A DNA stretch of 64,000 nt from Paucibacter_B soli. Lineage in GTDB: Bacteria; Pseudomonadota; Gammaproteobacteria; Burkholderiales; Burkholderiaceae_C. This document shows, piece after piece, positions 1-7,226 of this stretch. Position 1 is the stretch's first letter. Each line of letters starts with the position of its first letter. Under the pieces are notes generated by a model that was not told where the DNA came from, did not search any database, and saw only the letters and a list, made by a program, of their open reading frames with translations. Location: assembly GCF_037482845.1 (NCBI RefSeq), contig NZ_JBBHJW010000001.1, positions 558,001 to 622,000 of the forward strand, written 5' to 3'. A program made the translations under genes and the position numbers.

Positions 1-626
1 ACGAAGATGATGACCTTGTAGCGGAAGGTCGAGACGCCCATGGCCTCGGCCATCACGGTGCCGCCGTTGAGGGCGCGGATGGCGCGGCCGGGGCGCGAGT
101 CGAGCAGGTTCTTCACGCCCCAGGCGCCCGCGAGCGCAAAGATCCACACCAGGTAGTAGAGCGCGCGGCCATCCTGCAGGCTGAGGCCGAACAGGTTCAG
201 GGCCGGCAGGCCCAGGATGCCGTCGTACTTGCCGAGGAACTCGGTATTGGCGATCAGGTAGTTCAGGCTCAGCGCCCAGGCGATGGTGGCCAGCGGCAGG
301 TAATGGCCCGACATGCGCAGCGTCAGCCAGGCGAGCAGCAGTGCGATCAGCACGGTGCAGGCCAGGCCGGCGAACAGGGCCAGCCAGGGCGAGATGCCAT
401 AACGCGTGGACAGCAGGGCCGTGGTGTACGCCCCCACGCCCACGAAGGCGGCCTGGCCGAAGGAGGTCAGGCCGCCCACGCCGGTGAGCAGCACCAGGCC
501 CAGGGCCACGAGGGCGAACATGCCGATGTAGTTGAGCTGGGTGATCCAGAACTCGGGCACCGGCAAGACCGGCAGCATGAACAGCAGCAGCAGGCCCAGT
601 GCGGGAAGAAGTTTGCGCGATTGCAT
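1..626 (-). CDS. livM: Branched-chain amino-acid ABC transporter permease LivM (3' end outside window)
   Basis: One of the two inner-membrane permease subunits of a high-affinity leucine/isoleucine/valine-type ABC importer. Reading starts at the ATG at 626 (MQSRKLLPALG...) and stays open to the window edge, giving about 208 residues of a protein that is usually 300-400 aa, so the C-terminal half is missing here. The N-terminus is a hydrophobic helix, followed by LNYIGMFALVALGLVLLTG and GGLTSFGQAAFVGVGAY, the conserved LivM segments in which the chain repeatedly crosses the membrane. It starts 5 bp after the livH stop, so the two permeases are co-transcribed; ATPase and binding-protein genes would be expected beyond the left edge. 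The substrate could also be another amide or short acid, since HAAT-family permeases do not reveal it. Confidence 0.9.
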   Translation of the reverse strand, partial: MQSRKLLPALGLLLLFMLPVLPVPEFWITQLNYIGMFALVALGLVLLTGVGGLTSFGQAAFVGVGAYTTALLSTRYGISPWLALFAGLACTVLIALLLAWLTLRMSGHYLPLATIAWALSLNYLIANTEFLGKYDGILGLPALNLFGLSLQDGRALYYLVWIFALAGAWGVKNLLDSRPGRAIRALNGGTVMAEAMGVSTFRYKVIIF

Positions 627-631
627 GGCGA

Positions 632-1669
632 TCAATGTTCTTCCGTGTGCGGGTCGCGCAGGCTGCGCCACAGCAGCACGGGCAGGATGGAGGTGAAGAC
701 GATCACTTCCTTGAAGGCGCTGGCCCAGAAGGAGCTGAAGGATTCCAGCAGACCCACCAGCACCGCGCCCAGGGCGGCGCCGGGATAGCTGGAGAGGCCG
801 GCGAACACGGCGGCGACGAAGCCCTTCAGGCCGATCAGGAAACCGCTGTCGTAGAAGATCGTCGTGGTGGGGCTGATCAAGAGCCCCGAAAGAGCGCCGA
901 TGAAGGCCGCCATGGTGAACGAGAGCCGCCCCGCGGCGGTGCTGGAGATGCCCATCAGGCGCGCACCCAGGCGGTTCACCGCGGTGGCGCGCAGCGCCTT
1001 GCCATAGAGGCTGCGCTCGAAGAACAGCCACAGCATCAGGATCAGCGCCGCCGAGGCCAGGATGATGATCAAGGTCTGGCCCGAGAGCATCAGCGGGCCG
1101 GCGCTGAAGCTGGCATCCCAGAAGCTCGGGTTGCGCGAACCCTCGGCACCGAAGAACACCAGGCCCAGGCCGGTGAGCGCAAAGTGCACACCCACCGAGA
1201 CGATCAGCAGCACCAGCACCGAGGCATCCGCCAGCGACTGGTAGGCCAGGCGGTAGACCAGGCCGCCCATGGGCGTGACGATGGCCAGGGTCAAGAGCGC
1301 CTGCAGCACCAGCGGCAGCTTCTGCGGTGCCGCCCAGAGCGCCAGCAGGCCGATCAGGAGCGCCGGCGCGGCGGACTTGAGCGCCGCCGCCACGGCACGC
1401 GGCAGGGCCTGCCCGGCACGCCAGCCGGCCAGCAGGTCCAGCAGCGCCACCAGGGCGCCCATGGCGATCAGGAAATGCACGGTCAGCGGGGTCTGGCCCA
1501 GCTGCAGGCCCGCCATGGTGAGCGCCCCGAAGGCGACGAATTCGCCCTGCGGAATGAAGATCACGCGGGTGACCGCGAACACCAGCACGGTGGCCAGCGC
1601 CAGCAAGGCGTAAATGGCCCCGTTGGTCACGCCATCCAGCATCAGGATGCTTGCTATCGAGAAGTCCAT
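632..1669 (-). CDS. livH: Branched-chain amino-acid ABC transporter permease LivH
   Basis: Partner permease of LivM in a HAAT-family ABC importer. The 345-residue protein starts MDFSIASILMLDGVTNGAIYA; this N-terminal LDGVxxGAIYALLAL segment is typical of LivH. Alternating hydrophobic segments run throughout. A run of about 60 residues (roughly 75-135), containing WRAGQALPRAV and a further hydrophobic stretch, makes it longer than the usual LivH of about 300 aa. The conserved segment GISSTAAGRLSFTMAAFIGALSG is the cytoplasmic loop that contacts the ATPase. It is the first gene of its operon in the window and is divergent from the crotonase gene across a 238-bp spacer that holds a 12-bp palindrome. 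Confidence 0.9.
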   Translation of the reverse strand: MDFSIASILMLDGVTNGAIYALLALATVLVFAVTRVIFIPQGEFVAFGALTMAGLQLGQTPLTVHFLIAMGALVALLDLLAGWRAGQALPRAVAAALKSAAPALLIGLLALWAAPQKLPLVLQALLTLAIVTPMGGLVYRLAYQSLADASVLVLLIVSVGVHFALTGLGLVFFGAEGSRNPSFWDASFSAGPLMLSGQTLIIILASAALILMLWLFFERSLYGKALRATAVNRLGARLMGISSTAAGRLSFTMAAFIGALSGLLISPTTTIFYDSGFLIGLKGFVAAVFAGLSSYPGAALGAVLVGLLESFSSFWASAFKEVIVFTSILPVLLWRSLRDPHTEEH

Positions 1670-1742
1670 GAGCCCACTCTAAACAAAATGCCCCCAAGCA
1701 CCCCTGGTACAGGGCCGCATTGACAAAGCGCAAATTTCCCAG

Positions 1743-1754
1743 CCGACCGGTCGG
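1743..1754. promoter_or_regulatory. 12-bp perfect palindrome CCGACCGGTCGG, candidate TetR-type operator
   Basis: The sequence CCGACCGGTCGG reads the same on both strands and lies 74 bp upstream of livH in the divergent livH/crotonase spacer. Palindromes with an ACCGGT core and GACC/GGTC arms are commonly bound by TetR-family repressors (family knowledge). No tetR gene is visible in the window, so the regulator would be encoded elsewhere. Binding is inferred only from symmetry and position. Confidence 0.4.
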
Positions 1755-1907
1755 TCGAAATTGATTTGGGGTAAACGCCAGCAGACTTACCCAGGGCAGA
1801 GCCCGCTTCTGACACGAGACTGACGACCGGCAAATGTCGCCCGCGGCGCCTATGTCCGAGCACCTTGCTCGGGCTTGTGGCGCGAGATGCACGGCTAGAC
1901 TGCGGCG

Positions 1908-2675
1908 ATGCCCGACAAGATCCCAGCCCTCCAGATCGATGGCGCGCTCGCGCGTATCACCCTCAGACGCAGCCATGTGGCCAATCGCCTCGAACTGCAG
2001 GACCTGCAGGCGCTTGGCGCGCAGCTGCGCGAGGTGAATGCGAACGCCGCGGTGCGCGTGCTGCTGCTGCAGGCCGAGGGTAAGCATTTCTGCAGCGGCT
2101 TCAATATCGACGCCATGGAAGCAGTTCCCGGCGTGGACGCCGGGGCTTTGTTCGAGGCCCTCACCAACGCCTGGGAGAACGCCCGCCCGGTGACGGTGAC
2201 TGCGATCCAGGGCGGCGTCTACGGCGGCGCCACCGACCTGGCCCTGGCCTGCGACTTCCGCCTGGGCGTGCCCAGCTGCGAGATGTTCGTGCCGGCCGCT
2301 CGCCTGGGCCTGCACTTCTACCGCGGCGGCCTGGAACGCTATGTGAATCGCCTGGGCGTGGGCGTGGCCAAGCGCGTGCTGCTGGCCTGCGAGACCCTGG
2401 ATGCCCAGGCCATGCGGGATTGCGGTTTTCTGGACCAGCTGCTGCCCGACCGCGCCGCACTGCGGGCCGCGGCCGAGGAACTTTGCACGCGCCTGGCCGG
2501 CTACGCACCGCTGGCGCTGGCGGCCATGAAGCAGCACTTGAATGCGATCGCCAGCGGCCGGTTGGACGGCGCCCAGCTGCAGGCCGACATCGCCGCGTCC
2601 AAGGCCTCGCAGGACCTTGCCGAGGGCGTGCGCGCCTGGCAGGAAAAACGCGCACCACAGTTCCGTGGGTTTTGA
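1908..2675 (+). CDS. Enoyl-CoA hydratase/isomerase (crotonase) family protein
   Basis: A 255-residue crotonase-fold protein acting on an acyl-CoA thioester. The two oxyanion-hole segments are visible: GKHFCSGFNID (about residues 59-69) and IQGGVYGGATDLALACD (about 101-117). Length fits a single-domain crotonase. The usual catalytic glutamates are changed: the GGGCEL position reads GGATDL (Asp for Glu) and the PE position of the second motif reads VPAARLG (Ala for Glu). Ordinary hydratase activity is therefore doubtful; isomerase, thioesterase-like or another crotonase chemistry is possible. It is monocistronic and divergent from livH. Membership of the family is secure; the substrate is unknown. 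Confidence 0.85.
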   Translation: MPDKIPALQIDGALARITLRRSHVANRLELQDLQALGAQLREVNANAAVRVLLLQAEGKHFCSGFNIDAMEAVPGVDAGALFEALTNAWENARPVTVTAIQGGVYGGATDLALACDFRLGVPSCEMFVPAARLGLHFYRGGLERYVNRLGVGVAKRVLLACETLDAQAMRDCGFLDQLLPDRAALRAAAEELCTRLAGYAPLALAAMKQHLNAIASGRLDGAQLQADIAASKASQDLAEGVRAWQEKRAPQFRGF

Positions 2676-2815
2676 ACAACCGGATTGCCCCCAATCATGG
2701 CGGGCCGGCAATGGTGGAAAATAGAGCTTTGGACAGGTGCGCGGCCCAGATAGAGGAAAATCGGGGCTGACGCCAACCGTCTGGCATCAATACTCTTACT
2801 CTACTCAGGACCAGC

Positions 2816-3055
2816 GTGGCCAAGGACAGTACCAAAACCACCATCGAAGCCGATGGTTTGCGCTACCGATCAAAAGCACCCGGCTCGCCCTTTGCGGCGA
2901 CCTCTTCCTTCGGCGCGGCCACCATGTCGTGCTTCCTCTGCGGCAAGCATCGCCCGCGCGCGATGCTCAAGTCCAAGAAGCTGCTGGGCAAGTCGCAGCC
3001 CGTCTGCGCGCCGTCCTGCAAGGAATTGGAAGAGCAGCTGAGCAAGAAGCCCTGA
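2816..3055 (+). CDS. Small zinc-finger-like protein (paralogue of the gene at 9247)
   Basis: A 79-residue protein with a GTG start (MAKDSTKTTIEADGLRYRSK) preceded at 5 nt by AGGA. It carries CFLCGKHRPRAML and, after KKLLGKSQPV, CAPSC, giving a Cys-x2-Cys...Cys-x3-Cys pattern that could bind one zinc. It is clearly homologous to the protein at 9247-9450: both have GLRY-S-K, GSPF, CxxCGKHRP, SK-xLG and a final Cys pair. I recognise no named family and no function. It stands alone on the plus strand, 16 bp from the convergent tdk stop. The C-terminal tail (KELEEQLSKKP) is longer and more charged than in the paralogue. Confidence 0.75.
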   Translation: MAKDSTKTTIEADGLRYRSKAPGSPFAATSSFGAATMSCFLCGKHRPRAMLKSKKLLGKSQPVCAPSCKELEEQLSKKP

Positions 3056-3071
3056 AGGAGGGAACGCCCGC

Positions 3072-3632
3072 TCAGCTCTGCCTGAAGCAACGCCCGCAGA
3101 CCGCACGGTAGCGGGCGTTGCCGCCTATCTCCACCTGCGCCCCTTCGGTGATCTTGCGGTTGCTGGCATCCACCCGCATATTCATCGTCGCCTTGCGACC
3201 GCAGTCGCAAATCGTCTTCATCTCATCCATCTCGTCCGCCAGGGCCAGCAGCGTGGCCGATCCGGGGAACAGCTCGCCCTGGAAGTCGGTGCGCAGCCCG
3301 TAGCAGATGGCCGGCAGATTGCGCAGATGCGCGATCTCGTGCAGGGCCCAGACCTGGGCCTTGGTGAGGAACTGCGCCTCGTCCACCAGGATGCAGGCAA
3401 TGCCCGGCTGCTCGCCCAGCAGGGCCTGGAAATCCGTCTCGGCGTTGAATACCTCCGCATGGCGCTGTGGCCCCAGGCGTGAGGTGACGACGCCATGCCC
3501 ATAGCGATCGTCGACCTGGGCGGTGAAGATGCGCACACTGTGGCCACGCTCCTCGTAGTTATGCGCCACCTGCAGCAAGGCGGTGGACTTGCCGGCATTC
3601 ATGGCGGCATAGCGGAAAAACAGTTTGGCCAT
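3072..3632 (-). CDS. tdk: Thymidine kinase
   Basis: A cytosolic type II thymidine kinase that phosphorylates thymidine with ATP in pyrimidine salvage. The 186-residue protein starts MAKLFFRYAAMNAGKST, which contains the Walker A loop AAMNAGKST. VDEAQFL is the Walker B/catalytic region and GLRTDFQGELFPGS is the conserved nucleoside-binding segment. Zinc-ribbon cysteines are visible as CDCGRKA and, near the C-terminus, CGRCF. The length is normal for the family. It lies 33 bp downstream of an ArsR-family regulator gene in the same direction, so the two may be co-transcribed, although no functional link is known. Confidence 0.95.
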   Translation of the reverse strand: MAKLFFRYAAMNAGKSTALLQVAHNYEERGHSVRIFTAQVDDRYGHGVVTSRLGPQRHAEVFNAETDFQALLGEQPGIACILVDEAQFLTKAQVWALHEIAHLRNLPAICYGLRTDFQGELFPGSATLLALADEMDEMKTICDCGRKATMNMRVDASNRKITEGAQVEIGGNARYRAVCGRCFRQS

Positions 3633-3665
3633 CTTGGATCGGATGCGTGGAATGGGTGCGCCGGT

Positions 3666-4034
3666 TCAGCGGGCCTGCTGCTTGCGCGCCGCGCCCGCCG
3701 GGCGCTGCACAAAGGCCTGGCGCGCCTGCAGTTGCTGCTCGAACTGGCGCGCGATATTGCCGCAGACCAGATCGCAGAGTGCATAGACCGAGGGGTCGGC
3801 GATGCGATAGAAGACGCTGGTGCCACGCCCCTCGCGGCTGACGAAGCCCTGCTTGGTGAGCAGGTTCAAGTGGCGCGACACGTTCGCGGCCGTGCATTCG
3901 CAGGCAGTCGCCAAGTCACCCACATTGCGCTCGCCGCCGCGCAGCAGGTTGAGGATGCGCAGGCGCGTGGGCTCGGATAGCACCTGAAAGTAGCTGGCCA
4001 CCTGGTCCAGTGCTTCGGGGGGCAGGTCTTGCAT
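3666..4034 (-). CDS. ArsR-family winged-helix transcriptional regulator
   Basis: A 122-residue DNA-binding repressor. Residues 12-90 form a typical ArsR winged helix: FQVLSEPTRLRILNLLRGGE, NVGDLATACECTAANVSRHL (recognition helix ending in SRHLNLL), then the wing KQGFVSREGRGTSVFYRI. Cysteines occur at CEC just before the recognition helix and at CDLVC in the helix after the wing. They may form a metal or thiol sensor, but they do not match the classical ELCVC arsenic site. The C-terminal tail is basic and probably disordered. It sits between tdk and the subtilase gene, all on the minus strand; its targets are unknown. Confidence 0.85.
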   Translation of the reverse strand: MQDLPPEALDQVASYFQVLSEPTRLRILNLLRGGERNVGDLATACECTAANVSRHLNLLTKQGFVSREGRGTSVFYRIADPSVYALCDLVCGNIARQFEQQLQARQAFVQRPAGAARKQQAR

Positions 4035-4085
4035 GGAACGCTTGCTCGGCTCGTGAACAGGCCGCCATGATGCCTGATGCCAAGC

Positions 4086-6068
4086 TCAGGCGGCGGTACT
4101 GCCTGTCGTCGGCCTGGCCAAGCTCCATTGCGAGAGCGGCATGTCCGGGGTCAGCGCGAGCACCCGACGGCTTGGCGCAGCCGTGGACCCGTCGGCGCCC
4201 TGGACCCAGGTCTTGCGGTTGGGCGGGGATTCGGCCGGCGCCAGCAGCGCCTTGATCGCCGCGTGCCCCGCCGCGCGAGCGGGTTGCGCACACATCCAGT
4301 TGAAGAACTGCCTGGCAGCAACCGGCGCGGCCACGCTGGATCCGCTCATGCGCACCAGGCCGCCCGACTCGACCCCCGCCGCACACAGCCCATCCGCAGT
4401 GCCCGAGGCATCGGCGCTGGCCAGGGCATCCACATCGCGCCGCCACGGCCATCTGGGGTCACCGCCGCGCGAACCATAGTCCGCCGGTTGACCATCCACC
4501 AGGCGACTCGCGCCAACCACCAGGCAATGCCGGCCGGTGGCGATGCCGTTGAGCGTGCCTCCCAGCAAGGCATTGCCGTCGTCGATGTCCTCCAGGCGCG
4601 ACTGCATGAGGTCGCCACTGGCATTGGTGGGTTGATCACCCTGCACCCAGGCGAGCCAGTCCAGCGCCTGCTTGCCTTCGTTGACGAGTTGGACGCGCCA
4701 ACGGCCCGGCATGCCGCTGCCGCGCGGCCCATCGCTTGGCGCCAGGGCGATCAGGCCACGCGCGCGCACCTCGCCCCGACGCGCTTGCACAAAGATGGCC
4801 GCCAAGGGTCGGCCGTCGCGCATCAACAGGCTGGCCTGGCCGGGCCGCACCGGCGCGGACTCCTGCCCATCGGGCGAGCGCAGCCGCAGGCTCGGTCCGG
4901 CCTCAGACTCGCCCGGCTCGGGCAACTCGGGCCACCAGAACTCCAGAAAGCTGTCGGTACTGTCGCCCGGCATGCTGCGCCAATAGAGGGTCGTGCCAGC
5001 CCCCGCGGCCAATTGGCCACCCGCATTGAAGGCCTGGCGAGCACCATTGCCGGCCGCAATCACGATATTCAGCGCACGCTCGCCAGGCTGGGTGAGCAGT
5101 TCGTCCATGGCCTGCTCCAGCAGCGAGCGGCCATCATGTGGCCCGGCCTGCACGCCCACGCTGAGATTGACGATCAGGCGCCCCGTCGGGTCGCTGTTGG
5201 CCATCGCATAGCGCAGGCCGTCAAGGATGTAGACCGCCGGCCCGCCACAAGTGCCGTCCTGGGCCTGCACATCGGGAATCGACACATAGACCAGCGCGGC
5301 AGCGCTCGCGCTGTCGGCCACTTGTGGCTTGGCACTGTCCCGGTAGGCCTGGGGCTCGGGCAGCCCGGCGGCACAGTCGAGCACAAAGCTGCCGTGGTCG
5401 CTGACGGGCACGGGCTCAGCTGGGGTACCGAAATGCCCCAGCTTGCGGTAGAGATCGGCTTCGCTATGGTGCTCGCGCTTGGCCAGCAGCGCGTCGATCT
5501 GTGGCGCACGCAGCTCGCGCCCATAGGCGGCAAAATCCGGGCCCTGCCAGGTGCCCGCCACGTTGCCATGGCCCTGATCCCAGAAGGCGGCGATGCGGGT
5601 ATGCGCGGCGCCGTCGCCCGCGCGCGCATGGCGGAAGTTGGCATGCAAAAAGGCGCCACCGCCCTTGTCGATCACGGCCACGGTGTGCTGTGGCTGGCCG
5701 GCGGTCGCGGCCGGCCGCATATGGCGCTCCTCCACGGGTCCGGCGGCAATCGGCAGCGACATCTCGAGGGCCTCGATGCCCCGGCCCAATTCCTCGCTGA
5801 GCGCCTCGACCCGTTCGATGGGCACCCACAGGCAGGCAAATTGACTGTTAGGTTCCGGCGTGTGGCTGAAGATGCCAAAGCGATCTAAGCTCGCCCACGC
5901 AGCATCGGGTCGCCGCTTCACCAACAGGGGCAGCAGCCCCTTGCCATCGGCCAGGGCGGCATGGCCGCTGAAGCCGGTGCAAATGCTCCAGCATGCATAG
6001 GGATCGAAACCCGGCACCAGCCAGGCCGCCGCACCTGGCTCACTCCAGCGCGCCGGCGCCTGCATCAT
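4086..6068 (-). CDS. Subtilisin-like (S8) serine protease, no signal peptide
   Basis: A 660-residue subtilase. With the start at 6068, the catalytic residues are Asp in VAVIDKGGG (about 134), His in SDHGSFVLDCAAG (about 225, where HGTHV is usual) and Ser in MSGSSVAAP (about 578); the oxyanion Asn is in VIAAGNGA, with NLSVG upstream. There is no secretion signal or recognisable prodomain, so it is probably cytoplasmic. Between the Asn and Ser motifs an inserted region of about 150 residues (FLEFWWPELPEPGESEAGPSLR...) looks like a beta-rich domain. The start was chosen because ATGA overlaps the stop of the upstream PAP2 gene and AAGGA lies 6 nt ahead; ATG at 6074 is the alternative. Translational coupling to the PAP2-like gene suggests joint function, but the substrate is unknown. 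Confidence 0.82.
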   Translation of the reverse strand: MMQAPARWSEPGAAAWLVPGFDPYACWSICTGFSGHAALADGKGLLPLLVKRRPDAAWASLDRFGIFSHTPEPNSQFACLWVPIERVEALSEELGRGIEALEMSLPIAAGPVEERHMRPAATAGQPQHTVAVIDKGGGAFLHANFRHARAGDGAAHTRIAAFWDQGHGNVAGTWQGPDFAAYGRELRAPQIDALLAKREHHSEADLYRKLGHFGTPAEPVPVSDHGSFVLDCAAGLPEPQAYRDSAKPQVADSASAAALVYVSIPDVQAQDGTCGGPAVYILDGLRYAMANSDPTGRLIVNLSVGVQAGPHDGRSLLEQAMDELLTQPGERALNIVIAAGNGARQAFNAGGQLAAGAGTTLYWRSMPGDSTDSFLEFWWPELPEPGESEAGPSLRLRSPDGQESAPVRPGQASLLMRDGRPLAAIFVQARRGEVRARGLIALAPSDGPRGSGMPGRWRVQLVNEGKQALDWLAWVQGDQPTNASGDLMQSRLEDIDDGNALLGGTLNGIATGRHCLVVGASRLVDGQPADYGSRGGDPRWPWRRDVDALASADASGTADGLCAAGVESGGLVRMSGSSVAAPVAARQFFNWMCAQPARAAGHAAIKALLAPAESPPNRKTWVQGADGSTAAPSRRVLALTPDMPLSQWSLARPTTGSTAA

Positions 6069-7159
6069 GGCCATTCCTTGCGCGCCTGGGCAAAGATTTC
6101 CGCCAGCAAGGGCAGGCACAGGGGCTGCGCGATCGCTTCATCCAGATAGCAACCGACGCCCGGGCCCGCGGCCATCGGATCAAATCCACCCTGCCCGCCC
6201 TGGGCGTCGGCAGGCAGGACGAAGCGGCGTGGCTGTCGGCGCCCGCCCGCCATCGCGCCCAGGCCCGCCAGCAGGTAGTCGGCGACCGCCTCGCCCAGCA
6301 AACGACCGGCCACCAGATCGATCGGAAAGTGCACGCCCGCAATAACGCGGTTTTCCGAGATTCGGCCGGCCAGCCGGCGCAGATAGGTGGCACCTTGATG
6401 GCCCTCGAAACCCGGCACCAGGGCGCTGAACAGCCGCGCCATCAGATGCGATTCCGCGGCGTGCCCGGCCGGCAAGGTGGCATGCTGCGGCACCTCAATG
6501 ACGGGCTGGATGGCGGCCGAATACTCATGCGGACGCGGGCAGGCCAGCGCATGTTTGAAGCTCATCACCACCGCATAGGTCAGCGCCAGTGCGGTGTCGA
6601 TGAATTCGATGCTGCGCTTGTGTCGCCCCGGTTGCAGGCCCACTACCGAGGCGAAGAACGGCCATGGTGCCTGGGTCTGCGCGATGATCTCGTTGAGGCG
6701 CGGTTCACGCCGTGGCGTCTGCGCCTCGACCAGCGGCAGTTGGGCCAGGAAATAGTCCGACTCGGGACGGGTCAGCGAGGCGATCAGGCCCGTCGGGCAG
6801 CTCAGCCTGGCCTCACCGGTCTTGCCGTCACAGCCGAAGCGCACCGAGCCCAGCAACTCAAAGGTCAGCAGGGCAGCGCGCGGTTGCTCCCCCCAGCGCA
6901 GCAGTGCGGCGGGCTGGTCCAGCGCCGGCATCTCGGGAGGCCCGCCGCGGTCGCCCGGGCCGCCCATGGCGTCCAGGCCACCGCCCTGCAGCAAGGCCAG
7001 CCTGGTCTCCACCAGCGCACTGCTGACCATGGGGTCTTCGCCCGGCCCGCCCGTCGCGGCCACTGCCTGCGCCTGGCTGAACGAGTAACCGGGGGCGTGC
7101 GCGAAGCGCCGCGAGAACGAGGACTGGTTCGGAAATGAAAGCTCGACGGTCGTGGCCAT
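6065..7159 (-). CDS. PAP2 / vanadium-dependent haloperoxidase-like protein
   Basis: A 364-residue protein with the three-part active site of the PAP2/vanadium haloperoxidase superfamily: KHALACPRP (K-x6-RP), LPAGHAAESH (usual PSGH) and NRVIAGVHFPID (R-x5-H-x3-D). These residues hold phosphate or vanadate, so the enzyme is a phosphatase or haloperoxidase; the sequence does not decide which. It lacks the multiple membrane helices of lipid-phosphate PAP2 enzymes and has no signal peptide, which favours the soluble haloperoxidase-like branch. The N-terminal 130 residues precede the core and are unassigned. It overlaps the subtilase gene by 4 bp and follows the TPR-protein gene by 67 bp, all on the minus strand. 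Confidence 0.8.
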   Translation of the reverse strand: MATTVELSFPNQSSFSRRFAHAPGYSFSQAQAVAATGGPGEDPMVSSALVETRLALLQGGGLDAMGGPGDRGGPPEMPALDQPAALLRWGEQPRAALLTFELLGSVRFGCDGKTGEARLSCPTGLIASLTRPESDYFLAQLPLVEAQTPRREPRLNEIIAQTQAPWPFFASVVGLQPGRHKRSIEFIDTALALTYAVVMSFKHALACPRPHEYSAAIQPVIEVPQHATLPAGHAAESHLMARLFSALVPGFEGHQGATYLRRLAGRISENRVIAGVHFPIDLVAGRLLGEAVADYLLAGLGAMAGGRRQPRRFVLPADAQGGQGGFDPMAAGPGVGCYLDEAIAQPLCLPLLAEIFAQARKEWP

Positions 7160-7226
7160 GCTTCACCTTCAGACGATGGCAGCAAGCGTTGCACCGGTGA
7201 CGCCATCGCGGCCACCGCGCCCTGTT

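Noticed and set aside
599..1723. 374-codon plus-strand frame opposite livH
   Set aside because: Gln/His/Arg-rich shadow of the permease gene; LivH is the supported product.
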